From: Branchiostoma floridae
Taxonomy: Eukaryota; Chordata; Leptocardii; Amphioxiformes; Branchiostomatidae
DNA: 64,000 nucleotides
Assembly (NCBI RefSeq): GCF_000003815.2
Contig: NC_049991.1
Coordinates: 12,350,087 to 12,414,086, forward strand
Direction: 5' to 3'
Part shown: one piece after another, positions 11,066-25,600 of the stretch
Layout: every line of letters begins with the position of its first letter
Numbering within the stretch: position 1 is the stretch's first letter
Made by a program: the position numbers and the translations under genes
Notes under the pieces: generated by a model
What the model was told of the DNA's origin: nothing
What the model saw: the letters and a program-made list of their open reading frames with translations, nothing else
Database searches by the model: none

Positions 11066-13619
11066 GGCGGCTATAAAGTGGCTCAGATAGATGTTTGTCT
11101 CGCACGGGTTCACGCCTGAGAGCGGAACCAAAGCTGCCAGGTCGCCATGTTTGCCCTAGTAGCTGGAGTGTTGGGTAATGACGAGAGGACACACCTGTTA
11201 TGCTGTACGGTCCTTGGTCCCAGGATTAAACTGGGGTTTCCAGCGCTTATTCAAACAGATATGTACATATCGCATTTCGCAATGCAAAGAGAAGAATGAA
11301 ACGATGGACTTGTGTAATATATACCGATTTAGTTTTTTTTGAAATTGCCAACTTTAATTTATCGTCCCATGACGCGACATAAATGTAGGCCACCTGTACA
11401 TGTATTATATACACAAGACTGTACCATCAGGAACATTTTTGGGGTAGGTGTTTGTGTGTGTGTGTGCGTTGTGGGGGTTAACATGTGCCTCCATTTTTTT
11501 TGTACCGCTGTCTTTTTAACTTCCATCCGATTTTAGTAGATGAGTTTCCATGCCTGAGAATATGTGCTCCCTCAGAATCAAAGACACAGAAACAACGACT
11601 CTCATACAGAGAATTTACTGTACTATTTAAAAAAAAAAACTGTTGTTTTTTGTCATAAACCTTCTCGTTGAACAGTATAGACAATAAGATATGTCCAGGT
11701 AAGGTTTACAATTATCACTTTGAGACAAAGCATCTCGTATCTTTCACATATTTCTGTACTGACTGTGGAATATGCAGACAGGAAAAAAACAATGCTATTA
11801 CATTGTATAATATTGCTGACGAGATATCACAATATCACTAACATGAAAGGCAAAATGTTTAACCCAATGTAACCAATATACAACACTAACTGCTTTTCTC
11901 AACTGGATCTGAAACAAAATGAATTACTAATGTTTGATGAAAACTTGTTGAAGATAAAATCATCTTCCGTGTACATATTAAGGGTACAAATGACATGTTC
12001 TGCTGCAAAATATGATAGAAATCTATGGACAGGAGTAATGCCATGACCTTCTCATGATCAGTTTTTTCCTAACATAGATCTGATGTAGATCTAATGAATT
12101 CTACGGAACTCTGGTTAAAACACCAGAGAACTCTGAAGCTGCTTCCATCCTGGGATTCCTGTCACATTACAGAGGAATAGCTAGTGCATCTATCAGTACA
12201 AATCCAGAAGGAGGTACAGAACAGCAAGAGTCTGACATTTATGACAGTGTAGGCATTCTAAATGTCTCATAATCCCAGCCTTCTCACTGTCTTGCAGTGA
12301 GAATCAGTAAAATTAAAACTACCATGATTTTAGCCCCCAGTAGCTGTCATACCCCCCATCACATGCCAACACATCTACCCCTGAGATTGACTGTGACATG
12401 TTCACAACTCTGATAGGCAAGTTTCTCTGATAGGCAAGTTAACAAGATCTACAGTGCCCATGTTGGAAAGTGCAAAACTGTTTGCCCCACATGCAAATAC
12501 ATCTCAGTAAATTGGAGAAATAAATAGACTACCATTTTCATGATATATGAATATATGATAGCTCTGCTATCACTACATATACAAGCACCATACACCAGCA
12601 AAATAACAGACAGACCCACATAATCTATAAACAAGCCATATCCCAGCATAGACATGCAGCACTGAGAATAACATACTCTACATGATTGATGAAAAAAACA
12701 TCAAAAGAAATAAAAAAAGACATATCTTTAACCACATCATTTTAGATTGAATGGCACTTTCTCCTAAATTAAATAGATTCTTAATAATTCACTTGTATCA
12801 TCTACTTGTAATCAACTTGTTTCCCCTTTGCCTTTAGCTCCTTATATAAAATTAAGGAGGTCCCTACAGTATTGTAGCTGTTGTACAGGCAAGTTTGCAT
12901 TGTGTTGTTGTTCACATTGAAAACCATTCACAGTTTACATAATAATGTACTATACAATATCTCTTCTGCATCAGAGCTACACTGGATACAGAAGCACACA
13001 TTTGTAGTCATCAGTGGTTGGAAGTGTTGTAGTGAAACGATTGCAGTTCTGAGAGCAACATCTCACAGAAAATCAAACAACTACGTTTATTGTTTCCTGG
13101 GTATTCTAAAGTTCAGGAGCATCTGGTAGAATTCTTTGGAACAGACATTGTTGTGGTATAACTGGCTTGTTTATCTGTAAGGTACCTAATGTAAAACCTT
13201 CTTGATGAACTAACATCTAGGCAAGTTCAAATTGAAAGAGAAGTGATTTGTTTGAAAAAATTGATGTCCAACACCTAGATTTGGTCTATGGCATTGAAGG
13301 AAGATTCTCCAAAATTGACAAGTGGTCATCTTTGCGCAAGGGAGATGAGAAAAAGCCAGATACAGAATATCAGTTGCCATCTTCTTAGAATTTGGTAGTG
13401 TGAATTCTATTACGACAAAATCTCTGGGTAACATCATCCTGCAACATACAAAATTGTCTTCGACTTCAAACATTACATTTTGACACGGTCAGTCTTCGCA
13501 ACTCTTCCAATACAGATGCTTACTTTTGGTTACAAATGTACATGATCAAGAGATCCTTAACAACAATAATGTAGTTTATAACAAACAACATTGCGCTATA
13601 CAACAACCACTCAGTTCTG
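11066..13619. other. Region between the PPxY cluster and the BTB gene
   Basis: This contains the presumed promoter of paralogue 4 (from 11066 up) and the 3' untranslated region of the BTB gene (down from 13619). A TTTATT at 13086-13091 is AATAAA on the minus strand and is a possible polyadenylation signal. A GT/GTGTGCG run lies near 11450-11470. No other coding exon was seen. Confidence 0.4.
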
Positions 13620-16600
13620 CTACGACGAGAAGAAGAAATTCAGCGCCCTGTTGACATCGTAATCAGCAGCAAGTGAAACACGGACGAGCTCCTCTTGTGG
13701 AACGTCATCGCCAACGATGTCTCGGAGCGCCGAGAGGCACGCGTCCAGCCTGACTCTGTCTTCTGTCATGCTGAGGTCAGACGAGGTCGTCTCATCAGTT
13801 CCTCCTGCCTGGATGTGGGAAAGGAAAAGTGAGTACAAGAAACATTTGAAAGCAAAGACATCATGTTTATCTTTAGTATATATAAATGATAATCACAAAC
13901 TACTGCTCTGTTAATTCTTAATCAAAGACATTCATATTCAGCCCCTCCAGCTTTGTCCTGCCACTTGCTACATTACTAGTGTGTAATGAAACACATATTC
14001 TTCAAGCAAGGGGACAGCCTTCTGCTTCTGGTCATTGACATTGCTTGTTTGGAGAAGAAGAAGAAGAGGAAGGAACAGAGCAAAAATAATATATTTCTTT
14101 CCATGAAGGTTAACATAACGAGGATCCGAGAATTACATTGAATAAAACACTTAGCCGACATACATGCTTAAAGCAGCAAACATCAATCAAGGCAAAGCAA
14201 ATCACAACTTACTTCTTCATCAGATATACTGAGGGCACAGGCCATGTCTTCCAGGGCTGTTCCACTCAGGTGGGAGGGGGGTGCAGCTGTCGGATGGGCT
14301 GTTCCAAAAGGGCCTACATGCCTAATAACAAACCAGATGTAAAGTAAAGCAAGGAGGTTGAAAGTAAGTCACAGTATGATTGATTTAAATACAATGTAAT
14401 GAACATAACAGAAAACAGAGAAACAATATATCATAGGAAAAAAGAACTTAGCAGTTGGTACCTGAGCTTATGCAAACTATTTGAATGGTTGACAGAAATT
14501 TTCTTGCCCTCTTTAAAATAAGCAATGTTCTCTTAAGAATAAGGATGCCCCAATCAAGGCATGCACTGATGAAATATCAATAAAATCCACTCCTCTACTG
14601 ACCCACTCCATGCCAACATGTCCTCCACCTCCTCCTGCAGCTGTTCTGGCAGCTCACTGAACACTTCGATGTCCTCCACTGCATTGGGATGGTCCAGGAT
14701 GAAGTCCATCACTGTACTCTGCAGGTAGGAAATATTCTGTCTAGTGTAATGTTTTATGAACAATACACACGGTCCAGATTTTTGACAGTACTATCCAACA
14801 AATGGCTGCATCAACACAATTTCCAAATTGCAGTTATTGGACGACAGAGGCCATGGCAGACCAAGTGTTTTGAGAAAGACAGCAAAGTGCGCAACCTCGC
14901 TTGGAAGACTAGCCAACTGTATGTAATCAAATGGATACTACTGGATACTTCTACTACTAACATTTTGGATACAAATCCAATGCAGAAACATCTTTGTAAG
15001 TTAAATTTACTACCTACTTCTCAATGAGTGGAAAGCTATGAGATAACAATAATGTTTGCTCTAATATCAGAGTGTTATGGAAGCATGCATGGTGTGAAGC
15101 CTAGCCAACTGCTGCTAACCCCTGTATCAGGGACCCCAGCAATATTATAATCAAATACTGGATACTACTACTACTACTACTACTATTACTATGTACTTTC
15201 TTCAGTGGATAAGTTTACCTTGAGGGAAGTGGCCCCAAACTGGTCAGCCAGGCCCAGGAGAAACAGTGCAGTATCCTCCTCTAGATGGGCCTGTAGAGCA
15301 CCTTCACACAGCCTCTTCAAACTGTCAACCTGAACAGACAAGGCAGTTTCAGATGTCAGACTTTTGTGGTACACAAGCTTGCAACAAATGTCTAGAATAT
15401 CTAGAGAGGGCAGACTTCACTCACTGTATTTGTGATCCACACATTTATAGTTTGTCTGTTACATTTAATAACAAATCCTCTGGAATCAATCAGAGATGAC
15501 AAACTTCACACCCTTCACACCTTTGTAGTTCACAAATCCACACTTTATCTGCTAAGAACAAAATGTTTGGCATATCTTGAGATATATGTGTGGTTCACTC
15601 ATTAATAACAAAACCTCTGGAATCAAATAGATGACTTCACACCCATCACACATTTGTGGTCCACAAATTTACAGTTTAACCTCCATAACAGAATGTCTGG
15701 AACACCAAGAAATGGAGAGTTCCCCACCTCATATCTGTCGCTGAGTGCGGTCATGTCTGCGAGCTGGTCCAGTGTGAGTGTGTCTGTGGCCAGGTTCCCT
15801 ACATACAGGTACTCCAGGAACAGGCGGAACAGGGCAGGGCTGGTGTCATGCACCGTGATCCGTCTGAAATCACACAATAGTCAGTGGGTATCTCTTCCAT
15901 GATAATACAATAATCTCTCTTTTGCCACAAAATGGTAATTGGTATCTCTTCTATTAAGCATTTGCTGTTATAACCTACAATGGAAACCTTATTAATTGTG
16001 TATATTTGCCTCTGTTGATATGTGAAAATGCACCTTAAGAACATGAATGGTAGAAAAAAAACATTTCACTTTCTTTCATTGTGTTAGTTTCAAACAGTTG
16101 TATCGCTTCTATCTTTGCAATCCGTCTATCTTGCTTCTGTCTTGGCATATCATCATATTTCATATTTGATTGACATTGTTCAACAAATAAATGTTGGAAA
16201 TTAGCGTAGTGGTCCTCATTTTAGCGTGGTGGTCACAAATTATAGAGAAGTGGCCCGTTACCCTAAAAATGCACTAGCTAGAACCCTGCCCTACTGACCT
16301 GTCAATGGCTTCCTTCATGCCACTAAGCAGAGCCCTGCGGAACCAATCACAGCGAGCGGCCACGATGACGCGGTGTGCGTGGATCTCCTCCACCTCGGGC
16401 GTGTCGTCTGTACGGGACATCAGCCCGCCCGCTGAGTGGTCAATCACCAGGTCTGACACATCTGTAGAGGATACAGTAAAGAAACATTCATTTATCATTT
16501 TGTTTCCCTTAGCTGTTAACTGCCTTTAGGTGTAACACACCACAGTACTTTATAGTACATGTACATACAAGCAGCATAACACTGGACTATACGGTTTGAT

Positions 16601-19600
16601 CTACTCATACTAGGATGGATTGGACTCCAGTCTTTCTGATATTTGTGGTAGGTTATCTAACATGCACGAGGTGTGTCTCTCCTCGAACAAGGGACCTCCG
16701 GCTTTACGTCCCATCTGAGAGGAAGTTCCTAACTGAAGCTTGGTACTCATTTTCAGTTGAGTAGTGTGATACAATGTATGCATTGCCAAGGATTCAAACC
16801 AAGACACACAGAGCCTTCAGATTTTAAGTCAACAACAATAACCACAAGACCTCCTTGCCACCCTTATGTTAAAATACTCAGAGGTGCATGTACTTAAAAC
16901 AATTTGTCTATTCTGCACTGAAAGGAAGCCATATGCACACAGAGTACATTGGGGGAACCAAAAAAGGACTCATGTAATTGTAAACACTGATGAAGCAGAG
17001 AGCCAAATGCATGTGTCATTTTTGGGGGGGGGGGGGGGGGAGTTTAGCCCTTTTTGTAAATCACACCACATTACATTCATACAGACTGCCAGTGTGACTA
17101 TGCCACTTTGGGCTAAACAGCATTTATCTTCTGCCACAGTTTCAATCATGCCCATTCTGCCCAAGTTACAGAAAGCTACGTATACGTTACCCTGTGGGTA
17201 GATGACATGGAAGGTCATGTCTGCCAGTCTCCTGGTGTGCAGCACGTCTCCCATGCGCCTGGCCAGGTGACTGTCCTTGGGGGAGGGGGGCACCGTCAGG
17301 GACTCCACACAACTCAGCTGAAAAACAGGGCCAAATTTTAAATACAGAACTTCAAGTACAGATAGCCAGGGACCTATCTGGACAGTCACAAATCTGGACA
17401 GTCACAGTTGGGATCAAACTTTATAAAGTAAATTGGATTTCCCAGACTTCATAAATACAAAATGTAACAGCCATACAATGCCTCATTCAAATTTTGGCCC
17501 AAATCTTAGCTTTATCAAACCATATCATGAGGAGAAACTTCCAGGTACATACCTTGCCAAAGATGTAAAGAATACAATTGCAGTCATTTTCATGGAGAAG
17601 TACTATGGGTTACAGAGAGACACATAGATACCTACCTTATAATTTACTTGGGTTGTAGTTTTACTCCTGACTGCCACAGGGCTGGCTGAGGACTTCTTGC
17701 CGGGACTGTCGGAACTACTTTCCTCCTCCTTACACGGCTGCCCCAGGAGACTCAGCTGGATTAGGGTCTGAGTAAATGGGTCTCTGTGGACCAGCTCACA
17801 TGCTGACTGGAGGAAGGGTTCTATGGAGGAGCGCTGGGTGGCCATCTTACTGAGAGCCCAGGACTAGAGAAGGATAAACACATTGTAAACAATTTTTAAA
17901 GGCTCTTAATGGACAATTTAAACTTAACAATGGTGCATTCCTTTTCACAGTCCATCAAAATGTTGAAACGTAGATGAAAACCACCATGTTCTCTGCCTGC
18001 CTACTTCTTTCAGTTGTAAAGTTAAAACCACACGAACACTCCAATTTCTTCCTACTGTGAGAAAAATCCCTGCAAAGTTACAGTACTTACCAGTTCTGAA
18101 GTTCCCAGCTTGAAGATGTACTTCCATTCTCGCCATGTTATCCTCTCATCCAGGGTTCGGGCAAGCTCTTCTGTACTGCGCACTATTACTGGTACCTGGA
18201 ACAACAAGAACATTCAAATCAGTACCTTCAAGTGTTTTCACAATATAGCAACTACATGTAACGTTACGTCTAGTGCTGGACCAATTATAAAATACTTAAC
18301 TGAAGTTTTGTGATCAAGTTAACACCAATGCTTCAAGTCCAAAGCTTTCAGAAGTTTGAACATAATATAATCATAACATACTTTGATGCATGAGAATGAT
18401 ATAAAACAATAATTGACATGAAAAATTCTAAACAACAGCACTGCATAAAAGTATTACAAGTGGCACAGTACCTCTTCTATACACTGCTCCAGACTTCGTA
18501 CAACAGACCTAGTTTTCTCCTCTTGAGTCATCTGGTCAAAGTGTTCCCTGAAATAACAGAGGAAAGTTTTTAAGACACATACAAATCTCCTCTCCATGAC
18601 CAAGAATCTACATCTCTCAACATTGATTATATCAAACGTACAACAGAACAAACACCCGGAAATGTCCGATATCCATGCATTAACTATGAAAACATACTCA
18701 TTGAGTACTAAATAAATTTCAGAAACTCCAGCTGACCTTTTGTTGATGAGCACCATGAGTCCAGAGGTGATCCTGTCATGGACACGTCTCAGCTTCATCA
18801 GTTCTTTCATGTGGAGAGCCTGGATATGGATGCAATAGTAAAGGGCATTACTGTAGTAATAATACAGTAGTAGGCAACCTTCCATCTTCACAGATACAAT
18901 AGCAAATGCCTGTTTGCAAGAGTGACTATAAATATATTATTCACTGTAAGATTCCATATTCTTACTATAGCTATCAGAAGCTGTTATTCATCTAAACCTA
19001 CCACAAAAGGTTTTGGAAACTTAATTTTCAATTGGCTGATTGACTCCTGATGGACTGTATTCCATCAACAGGGTTCGAAATACCACCTACATATGCAGGT
19101 AAGTGCAGGTAAAATTGCAGCTGTGCAGGTATTTCTGGTGTCTACTTGCACCTAACCTGCACTGGTCCATGTACTGGGTTTTATACATTAAATATCATAT
19201 CAGGAGTATATGGATTGTTGTTAGCTGCATTGACTGTTACCACCTGCAAAGTATGAAAGAAAAAATAGCAATGGTTTCTGAACATGATCCGTACTTCCGT
19301 GTGCAGGTAAAATTTGTCTGGTGCAGGTATGCAGAAAAAAGTATTTCGAGCCCTGATCAACATAAGCTAACACAAGCTTTTTGTGTTGGCTTTGTTTCTT
19401 ATCTAACAAGAATTTGACGTCTAAGCATTAAGACGGTGTCAACTTATTTACATTCTTCAGAGTCCTTCCTATGAAGTCCCCTGCATTTTTCTTGTGTTTG
19501 TGGTGGTCGTCCTTGTTAGCTGCCGTCAGTGCCTGTTCAACCGCACCCTTGGCATCACAGATGACAGAGGACAGCTGCTGGAAACTTTGGTCAATCTGGA

Positions 19601-22600
19601 AAAAAAATCCTCATTATTTTCTTCTTTGAAAGTCAAGTCTCAGCAGACTTGAACAGTTATATATGGTTTGGGCGATATTTTAGGAAATTGAAAAATTCTG
19701 ATAATGTAATACATAACCCAAGGGTATTAATGGCCTTAAGACCCATATCCCAGTCTGAATTATTCATAAATACTACCAAACTATTTCCACCAAGCCCCAA
19801 ATACAAGGTTTTGAATGCCAGCAGTTCCTCATTTATCCTTATAAGCAATGAGGCTGTAACATTGGAGGCTGACTATATCCCAGTATTTCCCCTGCTTGTA
19901 ATGCAAGTTCAGTTCTTTTACCCTCGTCCTTGTCTCAACATTTATCCTGTACCAGAAGTTGAGAGTGGCCTTACCTCTGGCACCAGGTACACAGCGATGT
20001 CCTGTAGGTTCCTGGTGGTCAGACATCCCAGCTGATTCCTCACCACACGTAACAGCTTCTGCAGCTGCTCCAGGAAGATGGGTAATCTGCCAAGATATAA
20101 GAAACATCAAGCAGATTTAACCAGAGGTCTTTATGTAATGTTTACAAAATCAGTGTTTGTTTTTACTGGTGTGTGTTATTCGTATTCCTCTTCTGTCATG
20201 AACCAATCAGAGCTAGATGACATCAGCATATTAGCTGTTCCAGCAAATATGAACAAGTTCATCTAACAGATCTGCAATGGCAAAACCTGTATTTGTAATT
20301 ACAGGTTTGCGATATAGCAAAACTTGTATTGGTTTCGTAAAAGGCAAATTACTGGAAGGGAAACATACTTAGTTTTCTTGAAAATGTTGTCTTTCTAGTT
20401 TTAATGATGATTTTTCCACTTAGCGGCAGAGTCTTGCTTAAAATTCGAATTTCAGTCTGATTTTTTTTATCAACAAAGTACAAACATGTAACGGGGGCCG
20501 CCCTAAGACGGTTCCCGTCGTAAGACGGAACGGATTTTTTGCTGATCTTATCATCCATAAGTACACCGTGTTTGTTACCAATGACTATGCTGATTACAAA
20601 GGTAAATAAACCAAGTCCATGCACACAGCTTTAATTTGCATTCCAAGTATACTTTAACATATTTACTTCATGTTTTTTTTTAAACAGAATTCTAACAGTA
20701 ATGTTGACAGTGCTGAATCACTGCAGTCACCAGCCTCTGCGTATTGGCGGCTCGTGTCGCTAACTATACGAACTCTTTCAAGCAGTCACAAACTGCCATG
20801 ATACACATAAATAAAGCTCCATAAAACACTATGAATATGGGTCTTCAAATGTTTGTTGAGTAGAAAAGGAAGCGACATAAACATTGCCACCATTGTACTC
20901 CCAAGGGAGTGTGGCCGCGAAGGTGGCAGACTAGAGAACGCTCCAAAGATTTATTTGACTGTAACAAATGATTCGTGCTGTCTATGAAAATAAGACTTGA
21001 TAGAGAGATGTAGATGATATTTTCATATAATCAGACAGAGTTTTGTTGATGTTGGCGGTGTCGTTTTTTCGTAATGGTATTTTTAGTCGGGCATTCACAA
21101 TCAGTGCATTTAGCCCATTGCCCGTAAAAACATCAGCTGGATTGTTCTAGGTACAGCCTTCCTCATGTGAGACAAGAAGTACATACAGTCATGATTTTAC
21201 TGTCAAAAGAAAGCTAAAATATCATACTATTAATTTTTCTTCTGTGTACTTGAATTTACCACTTACTTCTGAAGAGAGCAAAATGTAAAAAAAGCGTACC
21301 GAGTTAGGCACACTGTCCAGCGTAGCACAAAATTGGAAGGCTACATACACGAAATTGTCTCGCAGTGTTTGCCGCTTGTAACACGCAGCGCGAAAGGTTC
21401 ATGAACCACATGAATGCATTTCTTATTCAAGTATGTTGTTCAAATCTATGTGTAAAAAATTCAGTCATCAAAATTTGACCACTCTCAGGCAACTAGCGAT
21501 GGAGCGCCATGAGTTTGAGCGCAAGAAAAAGCGTACCGTGTTGGGGCACCTCCCGTTACTTAGTATAAGTTTATCAACGAAGTACTTAGTAATATATAAC
21601 AAGGCCTTGGATATTCTTTAAGAATAAACTCACCTAGAGTGTGCATACTTGATGATATCATGTCTCTCTTGTCTGGACAGTTCCCACTTCCTCTTGTTGA
21701 AGATGTCACACATCAGCAGTACCTTGGTGCCAGCTGGATGGGGGATCAAAACATAATGTAATCAACGTTAAAGGTCATAACATAATGTCATCAATCTTTC
21801 AAGGTGGTGCAGGGACTGCATTGTCGGGTTATCCTGTAGATAACTGTACATATACATGTACATTACAACTGCATTGGTAGGGCGGTAGACAACTTTACAT
21901 AGTGAAGAAAACTGATACAAATTCATTCTATTGTGTTAGTCTGTTTCTACCCAACTGGACACCAATATGCCGGGGTCTGTCCATACAATCAGATCTTACT
22001 AGGCAATGATAAGCTAGGTCTTTAAGTTGTACGTAAGGTAAAGCTAAGGTGGTGGGTTGATGAATCGCTGTGTCTAGGGCACAGTACTGGAGGGCGGAGC
22101 CCATCCCTATCCTTTCACTGCATTGTACCTCCCCTAGGCTAATGGGTACCAATTTTAAACCTGGGTGGAGTGAGGAGAATTGTGCATAGTGCCTTTTCCA
22201 AGGACATGACATCTAGCTAGGCATGAAACCCAAATTGATCTTGTGTCCACTAGTCAAGCCAATCGGCCAGTCAAAGCCCCCAAAACACAACTCTACAAAC
22301 TTACCAACTGCAGCCTCTCGTAATGCCTGCTTCACAGCGTAGCAGAGTTTAGCAGGGTCTGCCAGGTGAGACTGAGCGGGGAGGCCGTTAGTGTCACCCA
22401 GCCCCCCCACTCCCTGTTGTCGTCCAGTAAAGATCTCAATAATACGGTCAGCGCAGGTGTGCACGTCTGTTATCAGCCCAATGATTTCTACATGGAGAGA
22501 AGGGTAGGAGAGAACACTGTGAACAAAAAGTCATTTAACAGTACACATACATAAAAGAATGCGGAGAATATAACCTGATACACAAAGTATTTAAGTTGAT

Positions 22601-25600
22601 CTTACTTCATTAATTATAAGGCCTATAAATAGCAGTAGAGGACACTAGAAATGGATATTTGATTAATAAGTGTGCTTCCCTTTCAATATAAATTTGAGAT
22701 TACATCTCAAGAAAATCAGGATGTCATACCCAGCAATGCCATAAACGTATAAATGTCTTGACTCACTTTTTTTTCAAATACACTTTGATCTCTACAACAG
22801 GATAAAAAACGGAGATTTACTTCCGAACGTTTCGAGTGACATACAACACAGTGTCACTAGAGTTAAACTGGCAGGACAATTCAATACAAGTACAGCTAGC
22901 TAGATACACTGCTTGACTCACGTTGTTTGAGTGCTGAGTTATCTACAAACGTCTGACACATCTCCACAAACTTCTCCAGCCCAGCGATCTTGCCAGCCAC
23001 TCGGACACACAGCTTGGCCACATCCTCGGTCAGGTCGCTGGGTAGGGACTCACAGTACACGTAGTGTAGCACCGTGTAGATCACATCTTTGGACTGTCCC
23101 GTCAGCGGGCAGGGGGACTTGGTCCAGTCCACAGAGGGGCACACACTCCCAGCTATGATTTTGTGGATTTTGAACTGAGGGAGAAGAAAGCAGCATCACC
23201 CAAAGTCTGACATTTTTCATGACAAACAAGATGGAGGTCCACAAATATTACTTTTTCTAAACCTCATTTGTTAGTACGATCCACACTTGTCTTTTCTAAT
23301 GCTATGCACATAGCAGTATCCATACACATAGCACAGGAAGGATAATATCATTACCCAAGGTGGAAGATGGATTAAAGGCCTCAGGGTAACTACAGATTAG
23401 ATGATAGATCAAGCCCAGAGTCATGACCATCTCAGTGAAAATGTAAAGTACTGTGCACTACAATGCAGAGTGATTTGAAAATCTTTGATATATACTACTA
23501 GAAAGGCCAGGAAAATGCAGAATGTTTTCCTGTAGGATTTTTGTGTAAATATAGTACACATGTACAGTCCTGGGTTGCAAGTTTTCCCACATAGCCAGGA
23601 CTGGACTATTCAAAATTAATCATATTCAAGCAACTTTTTCAATGATAAAAGTTTTAAAAAAAAGACAGTTATTCTTACATCAGTCCCATCATCTGCCTTG
23701 ACTGACACATCTGAGAAATACCCCTCCTCCAGGGCACTTAGAAGGGAGTAAGGAGAATCTGGACCTTGGTCTGATGGGGACATCTATGGAATACAAAAAA
23801 ACGTGCTCAGGAAATGACGGTCACAATCATTGTCCCAACAGCAAATAATCAGAAGCATTCACATACATCATTTTAAAAATTGATCCAGGAATAAAACAGC
23901 AACATTCTTTTTTTTTTCATATGAACAGTCATGTATACAAAAGCGAGGCACAGCTCATTTCTCCTTACCTTTCTACATTGTAAAATGAAGGACTTCTCAT
24001 ATGTCAGAACCATGTGGTCACCTGGTAACTCTCCAGGAAAGTCAGCCTGAGACAAACGAGTTGATATTTTGATACACAAAATTAAAGACAGTGTTTTTGT
24101 TAGAACTCACAGTAATAGAAATATTAAATATGTAAAACATTCAAAAATAATCAATATGATGATTGAGAGGAAGATTGCGATATAAATTTCTTGAAGGGTA
24201 CAGAAGAAATAGAATCTAGACAATCACAATTGTTTCAAGTAAAACTGCTCTTATATACACTTTGAGTTGCAAAATGGTATTTTCAATGTTTGCAGATATC
24301 TAAGAACATGAGTAAATGAACTGTTCTGTGTATCAGAATAAAATGTTTCTATACGTCAATGAAGGTTAGACATTCAGGTAATAAGATAAGTTACTCAAGC
24401 AACTAGATATGATTTTCCAAAATCATATCCAACTGCTTTTAAAAGTACAACTGCTTTTTGATGTTTCTATACTTCATTATAAAACTAATACTATGGACCT
24501 CACCTTGAATGCTATAACATCACCAGTTGATGTTCCCCCATACCTCAGTACTGCAGGGTCACCCAGTATAACCTAGGTAAGGGGAGAGGGAACAACTCAG
24601 AAGAATTGACAGTGCACATAATGCACAATAAAGGACAACCTACACAGCACAACAGATCTAGATTGGGTGGTATTTGGATATCTGTTGCAAGTTCCAAAGT
24701 CAATCCAACTATCCAAAACATGAAACCTTTCAATCCCAGTGAAAAAGCTATTCCATTTGATTTATCTATCTCATTTATTTGATGCAAAAATACATCAAAC
24801 TGTAATTTTTGCAATTGTCAATTCCACTCCAACCCCTAGCTAGACATAACAAGATAGATAAATACATAATTTAACTCATAATTCAATTCAAGGAGATAGT
24901 TCTGGAAAATATATTTGCCCAAACCAGATTCTGCCTATTTTGCTTGCCTCTCAAAAATTTCTAAGACCTTGCCATGTATAATCATAAAACACATTGAACA
25001 TGTTTGTTTCCCAGAATCCCAGTACACAGCCACTTTATTTGTACCAAATATGTCAGGAACAAATTTGAAAAAAAAAAAAGGAATTGATTTTGCCTCTGTC
25101 ACATGCTAACCTCTTTACCAATGAATAATGTTGTGTACCAGAAAACATTATCAATATGGGCTGCTTCTAGCAGATCTGGGTCAAGAACCATGGGATGAAT
25201 TACAGCCATTCATAATGGGCAGTTTTAATTCACATATGAGAATTAGATCCTTCCTGGGGGGTAATACTACAAATAGAATTAGATGGACAGAACACAAAGC
25301 TTTCATAAATTGAGTTCAGTTTTTTTTCAGTTCACTATTCCAAAAACCTATTGTTACATCTGCAAATCTCAAGTCTTGTCACATGAAGTAATTGTATTCT
25401 CCCCATGTATCCCAATTTGCTTTTGAAACTGTCTTGAATAGCTCTAATGAATCAATTGTATCAGCTAGCCTGCCTGTATATTCCCTGGTAACCACTTAGA
25501 ACGATGCTCACATTGACACCAGCCATAGAGAGTGATTCAGAAGACTTATAAAAAGCCTGGAGTGTTCATTAGTCCCTGAGTGCAGCATGTAAAGGGCATT

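Noticed and set aside
10685-11131. Longer N-terminus for paralogue 4 starting MVPLSG
   Set aside because: The first codon there is TTG; the first in-frame ATG is at 11065.
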